A stretch of DNA of 64,000 bases from Micromonospora endolithica (GTDB taxonomy: Bacteria > Actinomycetota > Actinomycetes > Mycobacteriales > Micromonosporaceae), in NCBI RefSeq assembly GCF_003626595.1, contig NZ_RBAK01000001.1, positions 1,178,001 through 1,242,000 of the forward strand, read 5' to 3'. Within the stretch, counting starts at the first letter, position 1. Every line of letters begins with the position of its first letter. This document shows, piece by piece, positions 8,451-16,663 of the stretch. The notes beneath the pieces were generated by a model, which saw nothing but the letters and a program-made list of their open reading frames with translations, was not told the origin of the DNA and searched no databases. The translations under genes were made by a program, and so were the position numbers.

Positions 8451-9839
8451 TCAGGCCGGGCCGGCGACCTGGCGGGCGGCGCCCGGATCGAGGGTCGCGC
8501 CGGCCGGCACCAGGCTGACCAGGCTCGCCGGCAGCCGCGCCGGCCGCACGCCGGAGTAGCCGAGCATGCCGAGCACGTCGCCGCCGGCCAGCACGTACCG
8601 TCGGCCCATGTCGGTGACCACGGACACCGCGCCGCCGGTCGCGCCCGGCGCGGCCACCGACTCCACGACGGCGCCGCGGCCCGGCTCCACCACCACGTGG
8701 TCGGCGAGCACCGACCCGCCGGTGGCATTGGCGGTCCGCGGGGCGGCGGTCAGATCCGGCAGCGGTACGCCCAGGCGCACCTCGGCCGCCCCGCCGTCGT
8801 CGCCGACCCGGGTGCAGAGCCCGCCGGCGTCCGGTACGGCCAGCTTCGGTGGCACGGTCGGGGGCGCGGTGGGCCCGGTCGGGGCCAGGTCGGGCCGCTT
8901 CGGCAGGGCGGCGAACCGCCCGAGGGTGATCGGTTCCGGCTCGCCCTGGCCGGTGCGGGCGAGCAGCAGGCCGGCCTGCAACTCGGTGATCCCGGCCAGG
9001 CCGTCGCGCAGCGCCACCGCGTACTGGCGGCCGCCGCCGGAGTTGCGCACCAGGTAGACGTCGCCGACCCGGGCTCCGTCGACCTCGGTGGACCGCTCCC
9101 CCTCGTCGGGCAGCACCAGCGGCGCCAGGTCGGTCCCGGCGGACAGCGTGTTGAGCAGGGCCGGTGCCACCGGCACCGCCTGGGCGCGGGTGGTGGCCAG
9201 GGCCGCGAGGACCCGGTCGGGATCGCGGACCAGGTGCCGGCGTTGTCGCCAGACGAGGTGCAGCGCCCCGTCCGGCTGGCGCAGCAGCAGCCCGTCCTCG
9301 CCGAGCGGCCGGCCGCCGTCGCCGGTGCCGCCGATCAGCAGCGCGGAGCGGGGCGCCGACCGGTCGGGGTCCAGGCCGGTCACCGAGCAGACCGTCCAGG
9401 GTGGGGAGGCCAGCCGCCCGGCGGCGGGCAGGGAGTCCGGCGCGTCGGCGATGCCCAGCGGCAGGCCGCGCGGCACGCCGTCGATCGAGCGACGGGACAC
9501 CAGCACCGTCTTGGGCCGGTCCGCGCCGATGATCAGCAGCGCCGAGGCGTAGTTGAGCACCGGGTGCAGCTTCTCTTCCCGGTAGACGAACCGGGCCCCG
9601 GACTCCTTCTCGACGATCACCGCGCCGGTGTCCCGCCACTTGCTGCCGCCGCCGGCGAACAGCCCGTAGAGGGCGAAACCGCCCAGCACGATCACCGCGA
9701 CCAGGACGCTGGCCAGACCCGCGCCGGCCAGCCGGCGGAACGGCGACTGCGCGGGGTCGGTCTCGCGCATCACCAGCGCGGCCACCGCCCGCTGGACGGT
9801 GAACTGGTAGGAGTGCAGCTGGTCCTGCCGCGACGGCAT
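8451..9839 (-). CDS. eccB: Type VII (ESX) secretion protein EccB
   Basis: The 462-residue protein opens with the EccB signature (SRQDQLHSYQFTVQRAVAAL), followed after about 45 residues by one membrane helix (AGLASVLVAVIVLGGFALY). A large extracytoplasmic domain rich in short beta repeats follows. In mycobacteria EccB is a core subunit of the ESX membrane complex and has weak ATPase activity reported for some members. No other ESX genes (eccC, eccD, mycP, WXG100) lie next to it in this window; its neighbours are a methyltransferase and a sulfur operon. The open frame extends far upstream, but the ATG at 9839 gives the family N-terminus. Confidence 0.92.
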   Translation of the reverse strand: MPSRQDQLHSYQFTVQRAVAALVMRETDPAQSPFRRLAGAGLASVLVAVIVLGGFALYGLFAGGGSKWRDTGAVIVEKESGARFVYREEKLHPVLNYASALLIIGADRPKTVLVSRRSIDGVPRGLPLGIADAPDSLPAAGRLASPPWTVCSVTGLDPDRSAPRSALLIGGTGDGGRPLGEDGLLLRQPDGALHLVWRQRRHLVRDPDRVLAALATTRAQAVPVAPALLNTLSAGTDLAPLVLPDEGERSTEVDGARVGDVYLVRNSGGGRQYAVALRDGLAGITELQAGLLLARTGQGEPEPITLGRFAALPKRPDLAPTGPTAPPTVPPKLAVPDAGGLCTRVGDDGGAAEVRLGVPLPDLTAAPRTANATGGSVLADHVVVEPGRGAVVESVAAPGATGGAVSVVTDMGRRYVLAGGDVLGMLGYSGVRPARLPASLVSLVPAGATLDPGAARQVAGPA

Positions 9840-9860
9840 GGGGTCCCCTCGGCTCGCTGA

Positions 9861-10274
<414 letters not shown>

Positions 10275-10297
10275 CCGACCCCGCACCGGCCTGACAG

Positions 10298-10323
10298 CCC
10301 GCCGTCGGCGTGCCGGCGGCGGG
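10298..10323 (+). terminator. Hairpin between cstR and the persulfide dioxygenase gene
   Basis: CCCGCCGTCGGC (10298-10309) pairs with 10312-10323 with one G-T pair and a 2-base gap. It separates cstR from operator 2, implying the downstream genes have their own promoter. Confidence 0.45.
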
Positions 10324-10356
10324 GACGGGTAACCGAGGCCGACGTATGTCCGATGA

Positions 10357-10372
10357 ATACCCCCGGGGGTAT
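10357..10372. promoter_or_regulatory. CstR/CsoR-type operator 2
   Basis: This is an exact second copy of the 16-bp palindrome ATACCCCCGGGGGTAT, 25 bp before the dioxygenase start. It should place the sulfur genes under the same repressor. Confidence 0.8.
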
Positions 10373-10397
10373 GAGTGATTTGAAGGGATTGAGAGTT

Positions 10398-11798
10398 ATG
10401 ACAGTTCAGGTGTCCGTCATCGCCACCTCGTCGCTCGGCGACCGCAGCTACCTGGCCTCGGACGGGCAGGTGGCGGTGGTGGTCGATCCGCAGCGCGACA
10501 TCGACCGGGTGCTCCACCTCGCCGGCGAACGGGGGGTCCGGATCACCCACGTGGTCGAGACCCACATCCACAACGACTACGTCTCCGGCGGCCTGGAACT
10601 CGCCCGGATCACCGGCGCGCACTACCTGGTGGCCGCCGCCGACGAGGTCGCGTTCGACCGGGTGCCGGCCCGCGACGGTGACACCGTGCCCGTCTCCGAC
10701 GCGCTGCGACTGCGGGTCGTGGGCACCCCGGGCCACACCTTCCACCACCTGTCGTACGTGCTCGACGAGGCGACCGACGGCGGCTGGTCCCCGGTCGGGG
10801 TGTTCACCGGAGGATCGCTGCTGTTCGGCACCACCGGACGGACCGACCTGCTCGGTCAGCAGCACGCCCACGAACTCGCCCACCACCAGCACACCTCGGC
10901 CCGGCGGCTGGCGGACCTGCTGCCCGACGGCGCGCAGGTGTGGCCCACGCACGGCTTCGGCAGCTTCTGCTCGGCCAGCCAGGCCGACGCGCCCGAGTCG
11001 ACCATCGGGCGGGAGCGGACGGCCAACCCGGTGCTGCGGCTGGCCGCCGACGACTTCGTCACCGAGACCCTGGCCGGTCTGGACGCGTACCCGGCCTACT
11101 ACGCGCACATGGGCGTGGCCAACCTCGCCGGGCCGGCCCCGGTCGACCTCACGCCGGTGAGCCGGGCCGACGCCGCCGGGCTGCGGGAGCGGATCGCCGC
11201 CGGCCAGTGGGTGGTCGACCTGCGCCACCGCAAGGCGTACGCGGCCTCACACCTGGCCGGCACGGTCAGCCTCGGGCTCGACGGCCCGATGTCGACCTGG
11301 CTCGGTTGGCTGATCGACTGGGGAGTGCCGGTCACCCTCCTGGCGGAGACGCCGGAGCAGGTCGCCGCCGCCCAGCGCGAACTTGTCCGGATCGGCATCG
11401 ACCGACCCGCCGCCCAGGCCACCGGAACGCCCGAGCGGTGGACCGACGACCCGGCCGAACTGCGCGAGCTGCCCGTGGCCGACTTCCCCGCCCTGGCCGC
11501 CGCGCAGGCCGGCCGGACCCCGGCCGGGTTGCCCGCACCGCAGGTCGTGCTCGACGTCCGGATGACCAACGAGTGGCGGGCCGGCCACGTCGACGGCGCG
11601 GTGCACGTACCGCTGCCGGACCTGCCGAAGCGGCTGGCCGACGTGCCGGCGGGCACCGTCTGGGTGCACTGCGGCTCCGGCTACCGCGCGTCCGCCGCCG
11701 CGTCGCTTCTGGTCAACGCGGGACGCGCGGTCGTCCTGATCGACGACGCGTTCGCCCGGGCGGAGCAGTCCGGCGTACGGATGACGCCGGGTTCCTGA
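10398..11798 (+). CDS. Persulfide dioxygenase-rhodanese fusion (metallo-beta-lactamase fold)
   Basis: The 466-residue protein has an N-terminal metallo-beta-lactamase domain (residues 1-250) of the ETHE1/persulfide-dioxygenase type. The metal motif reads ETHIHNDYVSGG, with tyrosine where the classic HxHxDH has histidine. The mononuclear iron enzymes do not need that second-site residue. GTPGHTFHHLSYVL follows with the next histidine. Two rhodanese domains come after: the first (about 270-350) lacks a catalytic cysteine, the second (about 380-460) has the active loop CGSGYRAS. The expected role is oxidation of glutathione- or mycothiol-type persulfide to sulfite with sulfur transfer. The ATG at 10398 is used because an earlier in-frame ATG would overlap the operator. 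Confidence 0.85.
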   Translation: MTVQVSVIATSSLGDRSYLASDGQVAVVVDPQRDIDRVLHLAGERGVRITHVVETHIHNDYVSGGLELARITGAHYLVAAADEVAFDRVPARDGDTVPVSDALRLRVVGTPGHTFHHLSYVLDEATDGGWSPVGVFTGGSLLFGTTGRTDLLGQQHAHELAHHQHTSARRLADLLPDGAQVWPTHGFGSFCSASQADAPESTIGRERTANPVLRLAADDFVTETLAGLDAYPAYYAHMGVANLAGPAPVDLTPVSRADAAGLRERIAAGQWVVDLRHRKAYAASHLAGTVSLGLDGPMSTWLGWLIDWGVPVTLLAETPEQVAAAQRELVRIGIDRPAAQATGTPERWTDDPAELRELPVADFPALAAAQAGRTPAGLPAPQVVLDVRMTNEWRAGHVDGAVHVPLPDLPKRLADVPAGTVWVHCGSGYRASAAASLLVNAGRAVVLIDDAFARAEQSGVRMTPGS

Positions 11799-11824
11799 CC
11801 CCACCACTTTCCCAAGGAGATCGC

Positions 11825-12409
11825 ATGACCAACCCCTCGACGCTCGACGCGGCCACCCTGCGCGAGCTGATCGCCTCCGGCCGGGCGCCCCGGCTGCTGG
11901 ACGTACGCACCCCCGGGGAGTTCGAGACCGCGCACATCCCCGGCTCCTACAACGTGCCGCTGGACCTGCTCCGTGAGCACCGGGAGGAGTTGCGCCGCCA
12001 CCTCGACGAGGACGTGGTGCTGATCTGCCGCTCCGGCGCCCGCGCCACCCAGGCCGGGCAGACCCTCGCCGGCGCCGGCCTGCCCCACCTGCGCGTGCTC
12101 GACGGCGGGATGACGGCCTGGCAGGCCGCCGCCGCGCCGCTCAACCAGGGCCGGCCCCGGTGGGACCTGGAACGGCAGGTCCGTCTGGTGGCCGGTGCCA
12201 TCGTCCTGGTCAGCATCCTCGCCTCGGTGTTCGTCCCGGGCCTGAAGTGGGTCGCGGCGTTCATCGGCGCCGGCCTCACGTTCGCCGCTCTGACGAACAC
12301 CTGCGCGATGGGCATGCTGCTCGGTCGGCTGCCCTACAACCGGGGTGCCAGCTGCGACCTGGACAGCATCGTGGGACAACTGCGCGACACCGCCGGGCGG
12401 CGCGGATGA
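11825..12409 (+). CDS. Rhodanese with C-terminal membrane domain (YgaP-like)
   Basis: The 194-residue protein has one rhodanese domain (residues 1-110) with active loop CRSGARAT, and DVRTPGEFETAHIPGS earlier. A two-helix membrane region with GLTFAALTNTCAMGMLLGRLP (DUF2892 type) follows. This is the architecture of E. coli YgaP, a membrane-bound sulfurtransferase. AAGGAGAT precedes the ATG. It lies 26 bp after the dioxygenase gene and overlaps the exporter by ATGA, so all are one operon. Confidence 0.88.
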   Translation: MTNPSTLDAATLRELIASGRAPRLLDVRTPGEFETAHIPGSYNVPLDLLREHREELRRHLDEDVVLICRSGARATQAGQTLAGAGLPHLRVLDGGMTAWQAAAAPLNQGRPRWDLERQVRLVAGAIVLVSILASVFVPGLKWVAAFIGAGLTFAALTNTCAMGMLLGRLPYNRGASCDLDSIVGQLRDTAGRRG

Positions 12410-13308
12410 CCGGCGTCCTCGCGCTGACGCTGGCCGGCGCGGTGCTGATCGGGGTCAGCCTCGGCCTGCTCGGCGGCGGCGGTTCGATCCTCGCCGTACC
12501 GCTGCTGGTGTACGTCGCCGACCTGCCCGCCCGGGAGGCGATCGCCACCTCGCTGCTGGTCGTCGGCGTCACCAGCGCGGTCGGGGTCCTGCCGCACGCC
12601 CGCGCCCGCCGGGTGCGGTGGCGCACCGGTCTGGTCTTCGGCGCCGCCGGCATGGCCGGCGCGTACGCCGGCGGCCGGCTGGCCGCGTTCGTCCCGCCGG
12701 CGGTCCTGCTGACCGGCTTCGCCCTGATGATGCTCGTCACCGCCGCGGCGATGATCAGAGGTCGGCGGGACACCGCCGGCCGGCCGGTTCCGCACGAACT
12801 GCCGGTCCGGCGGGTCGTCGTCGACGGCGTCGTCGTCGGGCTGGTCACCGGCCTGGTCGGCGCCGGGGGCGGGTTCCTGGTGGTGCCCGCGCTGGCCCTG
12901 CTCGGCGGCCTGCCGATGCCGGTCGCGGTCGGCACCTCGCTGCTGGTCATCGCGATGAAGTCCTTCGCGGGACTGGCCGGTTACCTCGCCGACGTCAGCG
13001 TCGACTGGGGTCTGGCCGCCGCCGTGACCGCCGCCGCCGTGCTCGGCAGCCTCGCCGGTGGCCGGATCGCCGGCCGGATCCCGGAGACCGCGCTACGCCG
13101 GGCCTTCGGCGGGTTCGTGCTGGTGATGGGTGCCTTCGTCCTCGCCCGGCAGCTCCCCGCCGGAGTACGGTCCGACCCGGCGCTGTGGGTCGCGACGGCC
13201 GGCCTGGTCGGTACGGTCGCGGTGCTCGTCGTCCAGTGCCGTCGGGACCGGATCGGCCGGTTCGCCGCGCCGCTGTGTCGTGCGCTGCGCGTCGCCGCCG
13301 CGCGGTGA
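12406..13308 (+). CDS. TauE/SafE family sulfite exporter
   Basis: This 300-residue integral membrane protein has eight or nine hydrophobic segments and the two family repeats: GVSLGLLGGGGSILAVPLL near the start and GLVTGLVGAGGGFLVVPAL near the middle. Such proteins export sulfite or other sulfur oxyanions. Its start overlaps the rhodanese stop by ATGA. It would remove sulfite made by the dioxygenase, completing a detoxification operon. Confidence 0.88.
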   Translation: MTGVLALTLAGAVLIGVSLGLLGGGGSILAVPLLVYVADLPAREAIATSLLVVGVTSAVGVLPHARARRVRWRTGLVFGAAGMAGAYAGGRLAAFVPPAVLLTGFALMMLVTAAAMIRGRRDTAGRPVPHELPVRRVVVDGVVVGLVTGLVGAGGGFLVVPALALLGGLPMPVAVGTSLLVIAMKSFAGLAGYLADVSVDWGLAAAVTAAAVLGSLAGGRIAGRIPETALRRAFGGFVLVMGAFVLARQLPAGVRSDPALWVATAGLVGTVAVLVVQCRRDRIGRFAAPLCRALRVAAAR

Positions 13309-13340
13309 GAGGCTGCACCGGGCACCGGAGGGAGCACGAG

Positions 13341-13976
13341 ATGGACAGCGAGGCCTGGGACCGGCGGTACGCCGCCGCGCCGGAGCTGGTGTGGACGGCC
13401 GAGCCGAACCGGTTCGTGGTGGCGGAGACCACCGACCTGACACCGGGCCGGGCGCTGGACCTCGCCGCCGGGGAGGGCCGCAACGCGGTCTGGCTGGCCG
13501 GGCGGGGCTGGACGGTAACCGCCGCCGACTTCTCCCCGGTGGCCGTCGCGCGGGGACGCGCGCTGGCGACCGACCGGGGCGTCGCGGTGGACTGGCGGAT
13601 CGAGGACGTGACCGCCTGGACACCGGAGCCGGCCGGGTACGACCTGGTGCTGGTCGCGTACCTGCATCTGCTGCCGGAACACCTGGCGGGCGTGCTCGGC
13701 CGGGCCGGCGCGGCGGTCCGACCCGGCGGCCGGATCGTGGTCGTCGGTCACGACCGCGCGAACCTCGCCGGGGGCACCGGCGGGCCCCGAGACCCGGCGA
13801 TCCTGCTCACCCCGGAGTCGGTCGTGGCCGCCCTGCACGGGCTGCGGGTCGAGCGGGCGGAGACCGCCCGGCGCCCGGTTACCGGCGCGGACGGCGCGAC
13901 GGTGGACGCCCTGGACACGGTCGTCGTCGCGCGTCGCGCCGACGACCGGCGGCCCGGGGCCGGGGGTACCGCGTAA
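13341..13976 (+). CDS. Class I SAM-dependent methyltransferase
   Basis: The 211-residue protein begins with MDSEAWDRRYAAAPELVWT and has motif I ALDLAAGEGRNAVWLAGRGW, then VTAADFSPVAV and LVAYLHLLPEHL. This is the compact TehB/tellurite-resistance-like subgroup often annotated as class I methyltransferase of unknown substrate. A GGAG-rich stretch precedes the ATG. It lies 32 bp after the exporter gene and could be cotranscribed, but a link to sulfur is not shown. Confidence 0.85.
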   Translation: MDSEAWDRRYAAAPELVWTAEPNRFVVAETTDLTPGRALDLAAGEGRNAVWLAGRGWTVTAADFSPVAVARGRALATDRGVAVDWRIEDVTAWTPEPAGYDLVLVAYLHLLPEHLAGVLGRAGAAVRPGGRIVVVGHDRANLAGGTGGPRDPAILLTPESVVAALHGLRVERAETARRPVTGADGATVDALDTVVVARRADDRRPGAGGTA

Positions 13977-13986
13977 CATCCCGCGG

Positions 13987-14700
13987 ATGGGCGCGCGATT
14001 CGAGGAACTGGCCTGGCGGGAAACCCCGATCGGCGCCGTCAGCCTGCGCCGGCGCCGCGACCCGGCGCTGGGCGTCGAGGTGTACGAGGTGAAGCTCGAC
14101 GACGAGTACCTGATGTCGAGCCTCTTCCCGGTCGCGGAGATCGAACTGGCCCGGCTGGGGCTGGCCGCGCTGTCCGGCGACGACCTGGACGTGGTGGTCG
14201 GCGGCCTCGGCCTCGGCTTCACCGCCCGCACCGCGTTGGACGACGACCGGGTCCGCTCGCTGGTGGTGGTCGAGGCGATCGAGGACGTCATCGACTGGCA
14301 CCGGCGTGAGCTGCTCCCGTTCGCCGCCGGACTGGCCGCCGACCCGCGGACCCTCCTCGCGCGGGCGGACTTCTTCGCCGCCGTCGCCGAGGGCACCGGC
14401 TTCGACCCGGACGACCCCGGCCGACGGTTCCACGCCGTCCTGCTGGACGTCGACCACTCCCCCCGCAACGTGCTGCACCCCAGCCACGCCGGCTTCTACA
14501 CGCCGGAGGGTCTGCGCCGGTTGGCCGGGCACCTGCACCCGGACGGGGTGTTCGCGCTGTGGTCGGACGACCCGCCGGACGCCGACTTCGAAGGGGTGCT
14601 CGGTGCCGTGTTCCGGTCCTCGCGGGCGCACGTGGTGCGCTTCCCCAACCCGCTGACCGGCGGCGAATCCGCCAACACGGTGTACGTCGCACACCGCTGA
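13987..14700 (+). CDS. Spermidine-synthase-like methyltransferase-fold protein
   Basis: The 237-residue product matches the actinobacterial proteins annotated as spermidine synthase-like: DVVVGGLGLGFTARTAL is the nucleotide loop, LVVVEAIEDVIDWHR the strand-2 acidic motif, and HAVLLDVDHSPRNVLH the motif that replaces the aminopropyltransferase DxxDP region. The C-terminus GGESANTVYVA is typical. True polyamine synthesis is doubtful because the usual gate residues are changed. It starts 10 bp after the preceding methyltransferase. Confidence 0.8.
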   Translation: MGARFEELAWRETPIGAVSLRRRRDPALGVEVYEVKLDDEYLMSSLFPVAEIELARLGLAALSGDDLDVVVGGLGLGFTARTALDDDRVRSLVVVEAIEDVIDWHRRELLPFAAGLAADPRTLLARADFFAAVAEGTGFDPDDPGRRFHAVLLDVDHSPRNVLHPSHAGFYTPEGLRRLAGHLHPDGVFALWSDDPPDADFEGVLGAVFRSSRAHVVRFPNPLTGGESANTVYVAHR

Positions 14701-14795
14701 ACAGGCGTTTTCCCCCTCCGGCGGGCATGTCGGCGACCGGATCGGGAAGGTGACACCCGCGCCGGGGAACCCCGGCGCGGTCTCGGGAGGTGGAC

Positions 14796-14975
14796 ATGCG
14801 GGCCATGCTCTGGGTCGTCGGCGTCGTCGCCGGCGTGCTGATCCTGCTCGGGCTGCTGCTGGAGGCGGTCCGCTGGCTGATCATCATCGGGGTGATCGCG
14901 CTCATCGCGGTCCTCGTGCTCGCGTTCCTCAAGGGGCGGCAGGCGGTCAACCAGCACTCAGCCCGGCGGCGCTGA
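14796..14975 (+). CDS. Small membrane protein, unknown function
   Basis: The 59-residue peptide is almost all hydrophobic: two helices (WVVGVVAGVLILLGLLL and WLIIIGVIALIAVLVLAF) followed by a basic tail ending HSARRR. GGGAGG at 14785-14790 fixes the ATG at 14796 rather than the GTG two codons earlier. Its last 18 bases overlap the 3' end of the convergent GT87 gene. No function is recognised. Confidence 0.65.
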   Translation: MRAMLWVVGVVAGVLILLGLLLEAVRWLIIIGVIALIAVLVLAFLKGRQAVNQHSARRR

Positions 14976-16562
14976 CGCGAAGGCGGCGGCCAGTTCCTCG
15001 GCGTACGTGGCGACCGGCTGCCCGTCGGCGGCGTACGCGACCAGCCGGCCGTGCGTCATGGTGGCCGACCGGAACGAGAAGACCCGGCTGCCGGGGTGGG
15101 CCTCCAGCAGCGGGATCCGCCGTGGCGGGCCACCGGGTGCGGAGTGGTACTCCAGCCGCGCCACGAGCGGGGACACCACCCCGTTGACGCGGACCTTCGT
15201 GGGCTCGGTCCGCACTCCGAAGGTCACCGGAGCACCGCTGTCGTACGCGGCGCAGCTCGCCGCGTCGCGGCAGACGAAGAAGTACCGGGGGTTGGTCGTG
15301 TCGGACAGCGCGTACGCCTTGAAGGTGGGGTCGGCGCCGGCCGGGAGCGGCTGGACGGCGAAGAAGGCCAGGGCGGCGACGGCGGTGGTGGCGACGCGCA
15401 GCCCGGCCCGCACCGGGGTGGCCCGGCGACGGACCCGCGTCGCCGCGACGGCCACGCCGCCGAACCCGGCCAGACAGAGCGTGGCGACACCGAGCGCCCG
15501 CGCGTTCTCCAGGAGGAACTGCACGCCGGGTCGGGTGGACACCGGCGCGAGCAGCACGCCGAGCGAGAAGACCATGGTGACCAGCAGCACGGCGCCGGCC
15601 ACCCGCCGGGCGACACCGACGCCGCCGACCAGCAGCATCGCCGCGAGCACCGGCCAGATCTGGTGGTGGGTCCAGGAGACCGGGGACGCGGCGACGGTGG
15701 CGCAGCCGACCAGCACCGCGGCGTGCCCGGGGCGGCCGGCGCCCGCCAGGTGCCGGGCGCGCAGCAGCGCCACCCCGCACAGGACGGCGACCAGCGCCGC
15801 CCAGAGCCCCGGCAGCGCCGCCGGGTCCACGCCGAGTCGCAACAGCATGCCGTGCATCGACTGGTTGCCCAGCGAGGCCAGGTTGCCGATGCGGGAGGTC
15901 TCGCGCACCGCCTCGGTCCAGTACGTCAGGCTCTCCGCCGGCAGGACGGCGAGCCCGACCACGCCGCAGGCGAGAAACGCGGCGACCGTCCGGGCGGCGT
16001 CCCGGTAACGCCCGACGGCGACGAAGTAGACCACGAACAGCAGCGGGGTCAGCTTGATCGCGGCGGCGACCCCGACCAGAACACCGCGCAGCCGGGCGGG
16101 GACCGCGCCGGTCGCGTCGAGCAGGGCGAGCAGCACGATGAAGACGCTGACCTGACCGAAGCGGAGGTTGCTCTGCACCGGGGCGGAGAGCATGAGGGCG
16201 CAGGCGACCACCGGCACGACGAGCTGCCGGCGGGGTCCCGGCTGGGCCAGCACCCGGCCGACGGGAACCGCGATGGCGACCACCGCCAGGCAGGTCGCCG
16301 CCAGCCAGACGGCCTGCACGACCCCCTCCGCGACGGCGGCCACCGGCCAGAGCACCAGCGCGGCGAACGGCGGGTAGGTGAACGGGCCGCCGTTGTCGGC
16401 GACGAAGTCGTAGAGCGGCCGGCCGGCGTGCAGGTGCAGCAGCGCGCCCCGGTAGATGTGCAGGTCGGAGAGGCGATCCGGGCGGAGTGTCACCAGCCCG
16501 GCCGACCCGGCGGCGAGCAGGCTGAACAGCGACCACAGGGCCAGCACGCGTCGATCCCGCAC
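14958..16562 (-). CDS. GT87 family mannosyltransferase-like membrane protein
   Basis: The 534-residue protein has about ten membrane helices and matches polyprenyl-phosphate-mannose-dependent mannosyltransferases (GT87, DUF2029): DLHIYRGALLHLHAG and FTYPPFAALVLWPVA at the front, NLRFGQVSVFIVLL and AAIKLTPLLFVVYF in the middle, and VSWTHHQIWPVLA later. In mycobacteria relatives act in lipomannan synthesis. Unlike the core family it has an extra C-terminal region (residues about 415-534) with two cysteines and no helices, probably outside the cell. It starts at GTG and is divergent from the acyl-CoA ligase. Confidence 0.82.
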   Translation of the reverse strand: MRDRRVLALWSLFSLLAAGSAGLVTLRPDRLSDLHIYRGALLHLHAGRPLYDFVADNGGPFTYPPFAALVLWPVAAVAEGVVQAVWLAATCLAVVAIAVPVGRVLAQPGPRRQLVVPVVACALMLSAPVQSNLRFGQVSVFIVLLALLDATGAVPARLRGVLVGVAAAIKLTPLLFVVYFVAVGRYRDAARTVAAFLACGVVGLAVLPAESLTYWTEAVRETSRIGNLASLGNQSMHGMLLRLGVDPAALPGLWAALVAVLCGVALLRARHLAGAGRPGHAAVLVGCATVAASPVSWTHHQIWPVLAAMLLVGGVGVARRVAGAVLLVTMVFSLGVLLAPVSTRPGVQFLLENARALGVATLCLAGFGGVAVAATRVRRRATPVRAGLRVATTAVAALAFFAVQPLPAGADPTFKAYALSDTTNPRYFFVCRDAASCAAYDSGAPVTFGVRTEPTKVRVNGVVSPLVARLEYHSAPGGPPRRIPLLEAHPGSRVFSFRSATMTHGRLVAYAADGQPVATYAEELAAAFASAPPG

Positions 16563-16611
16563 AGCCGGAGTCTAGGTCGGGCCGGCGGCGCGGTGGGGGC
16601 CGTACGCGGTT

Positions 16612-16629
16612 ACCTACGAGACCGTAGGT
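16612..16629. promoter_or_regulatory. Candidate TetR-type operator
   Basis: ACCTAC and GTAGGT form perfect 6-bp arms around GAGACC, 35 bp before the acyl-CoA ligase ATG. The position and form fit TetR-like regulators of fatty-acid genes in actinobacteria. No regulator is encoded next to it. Confidence 0.5.
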
Positions 16630-16663
16630 TACTGTTCGGTAAGCGGGGACCGGGAGGAGAGAC

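Noticed and set aside
10640..12400. Minus-strand frames across the sulfur operon
   Set aside because: They mirror strongly supported plus-strand genes and have no ribosome sites or family motifs.
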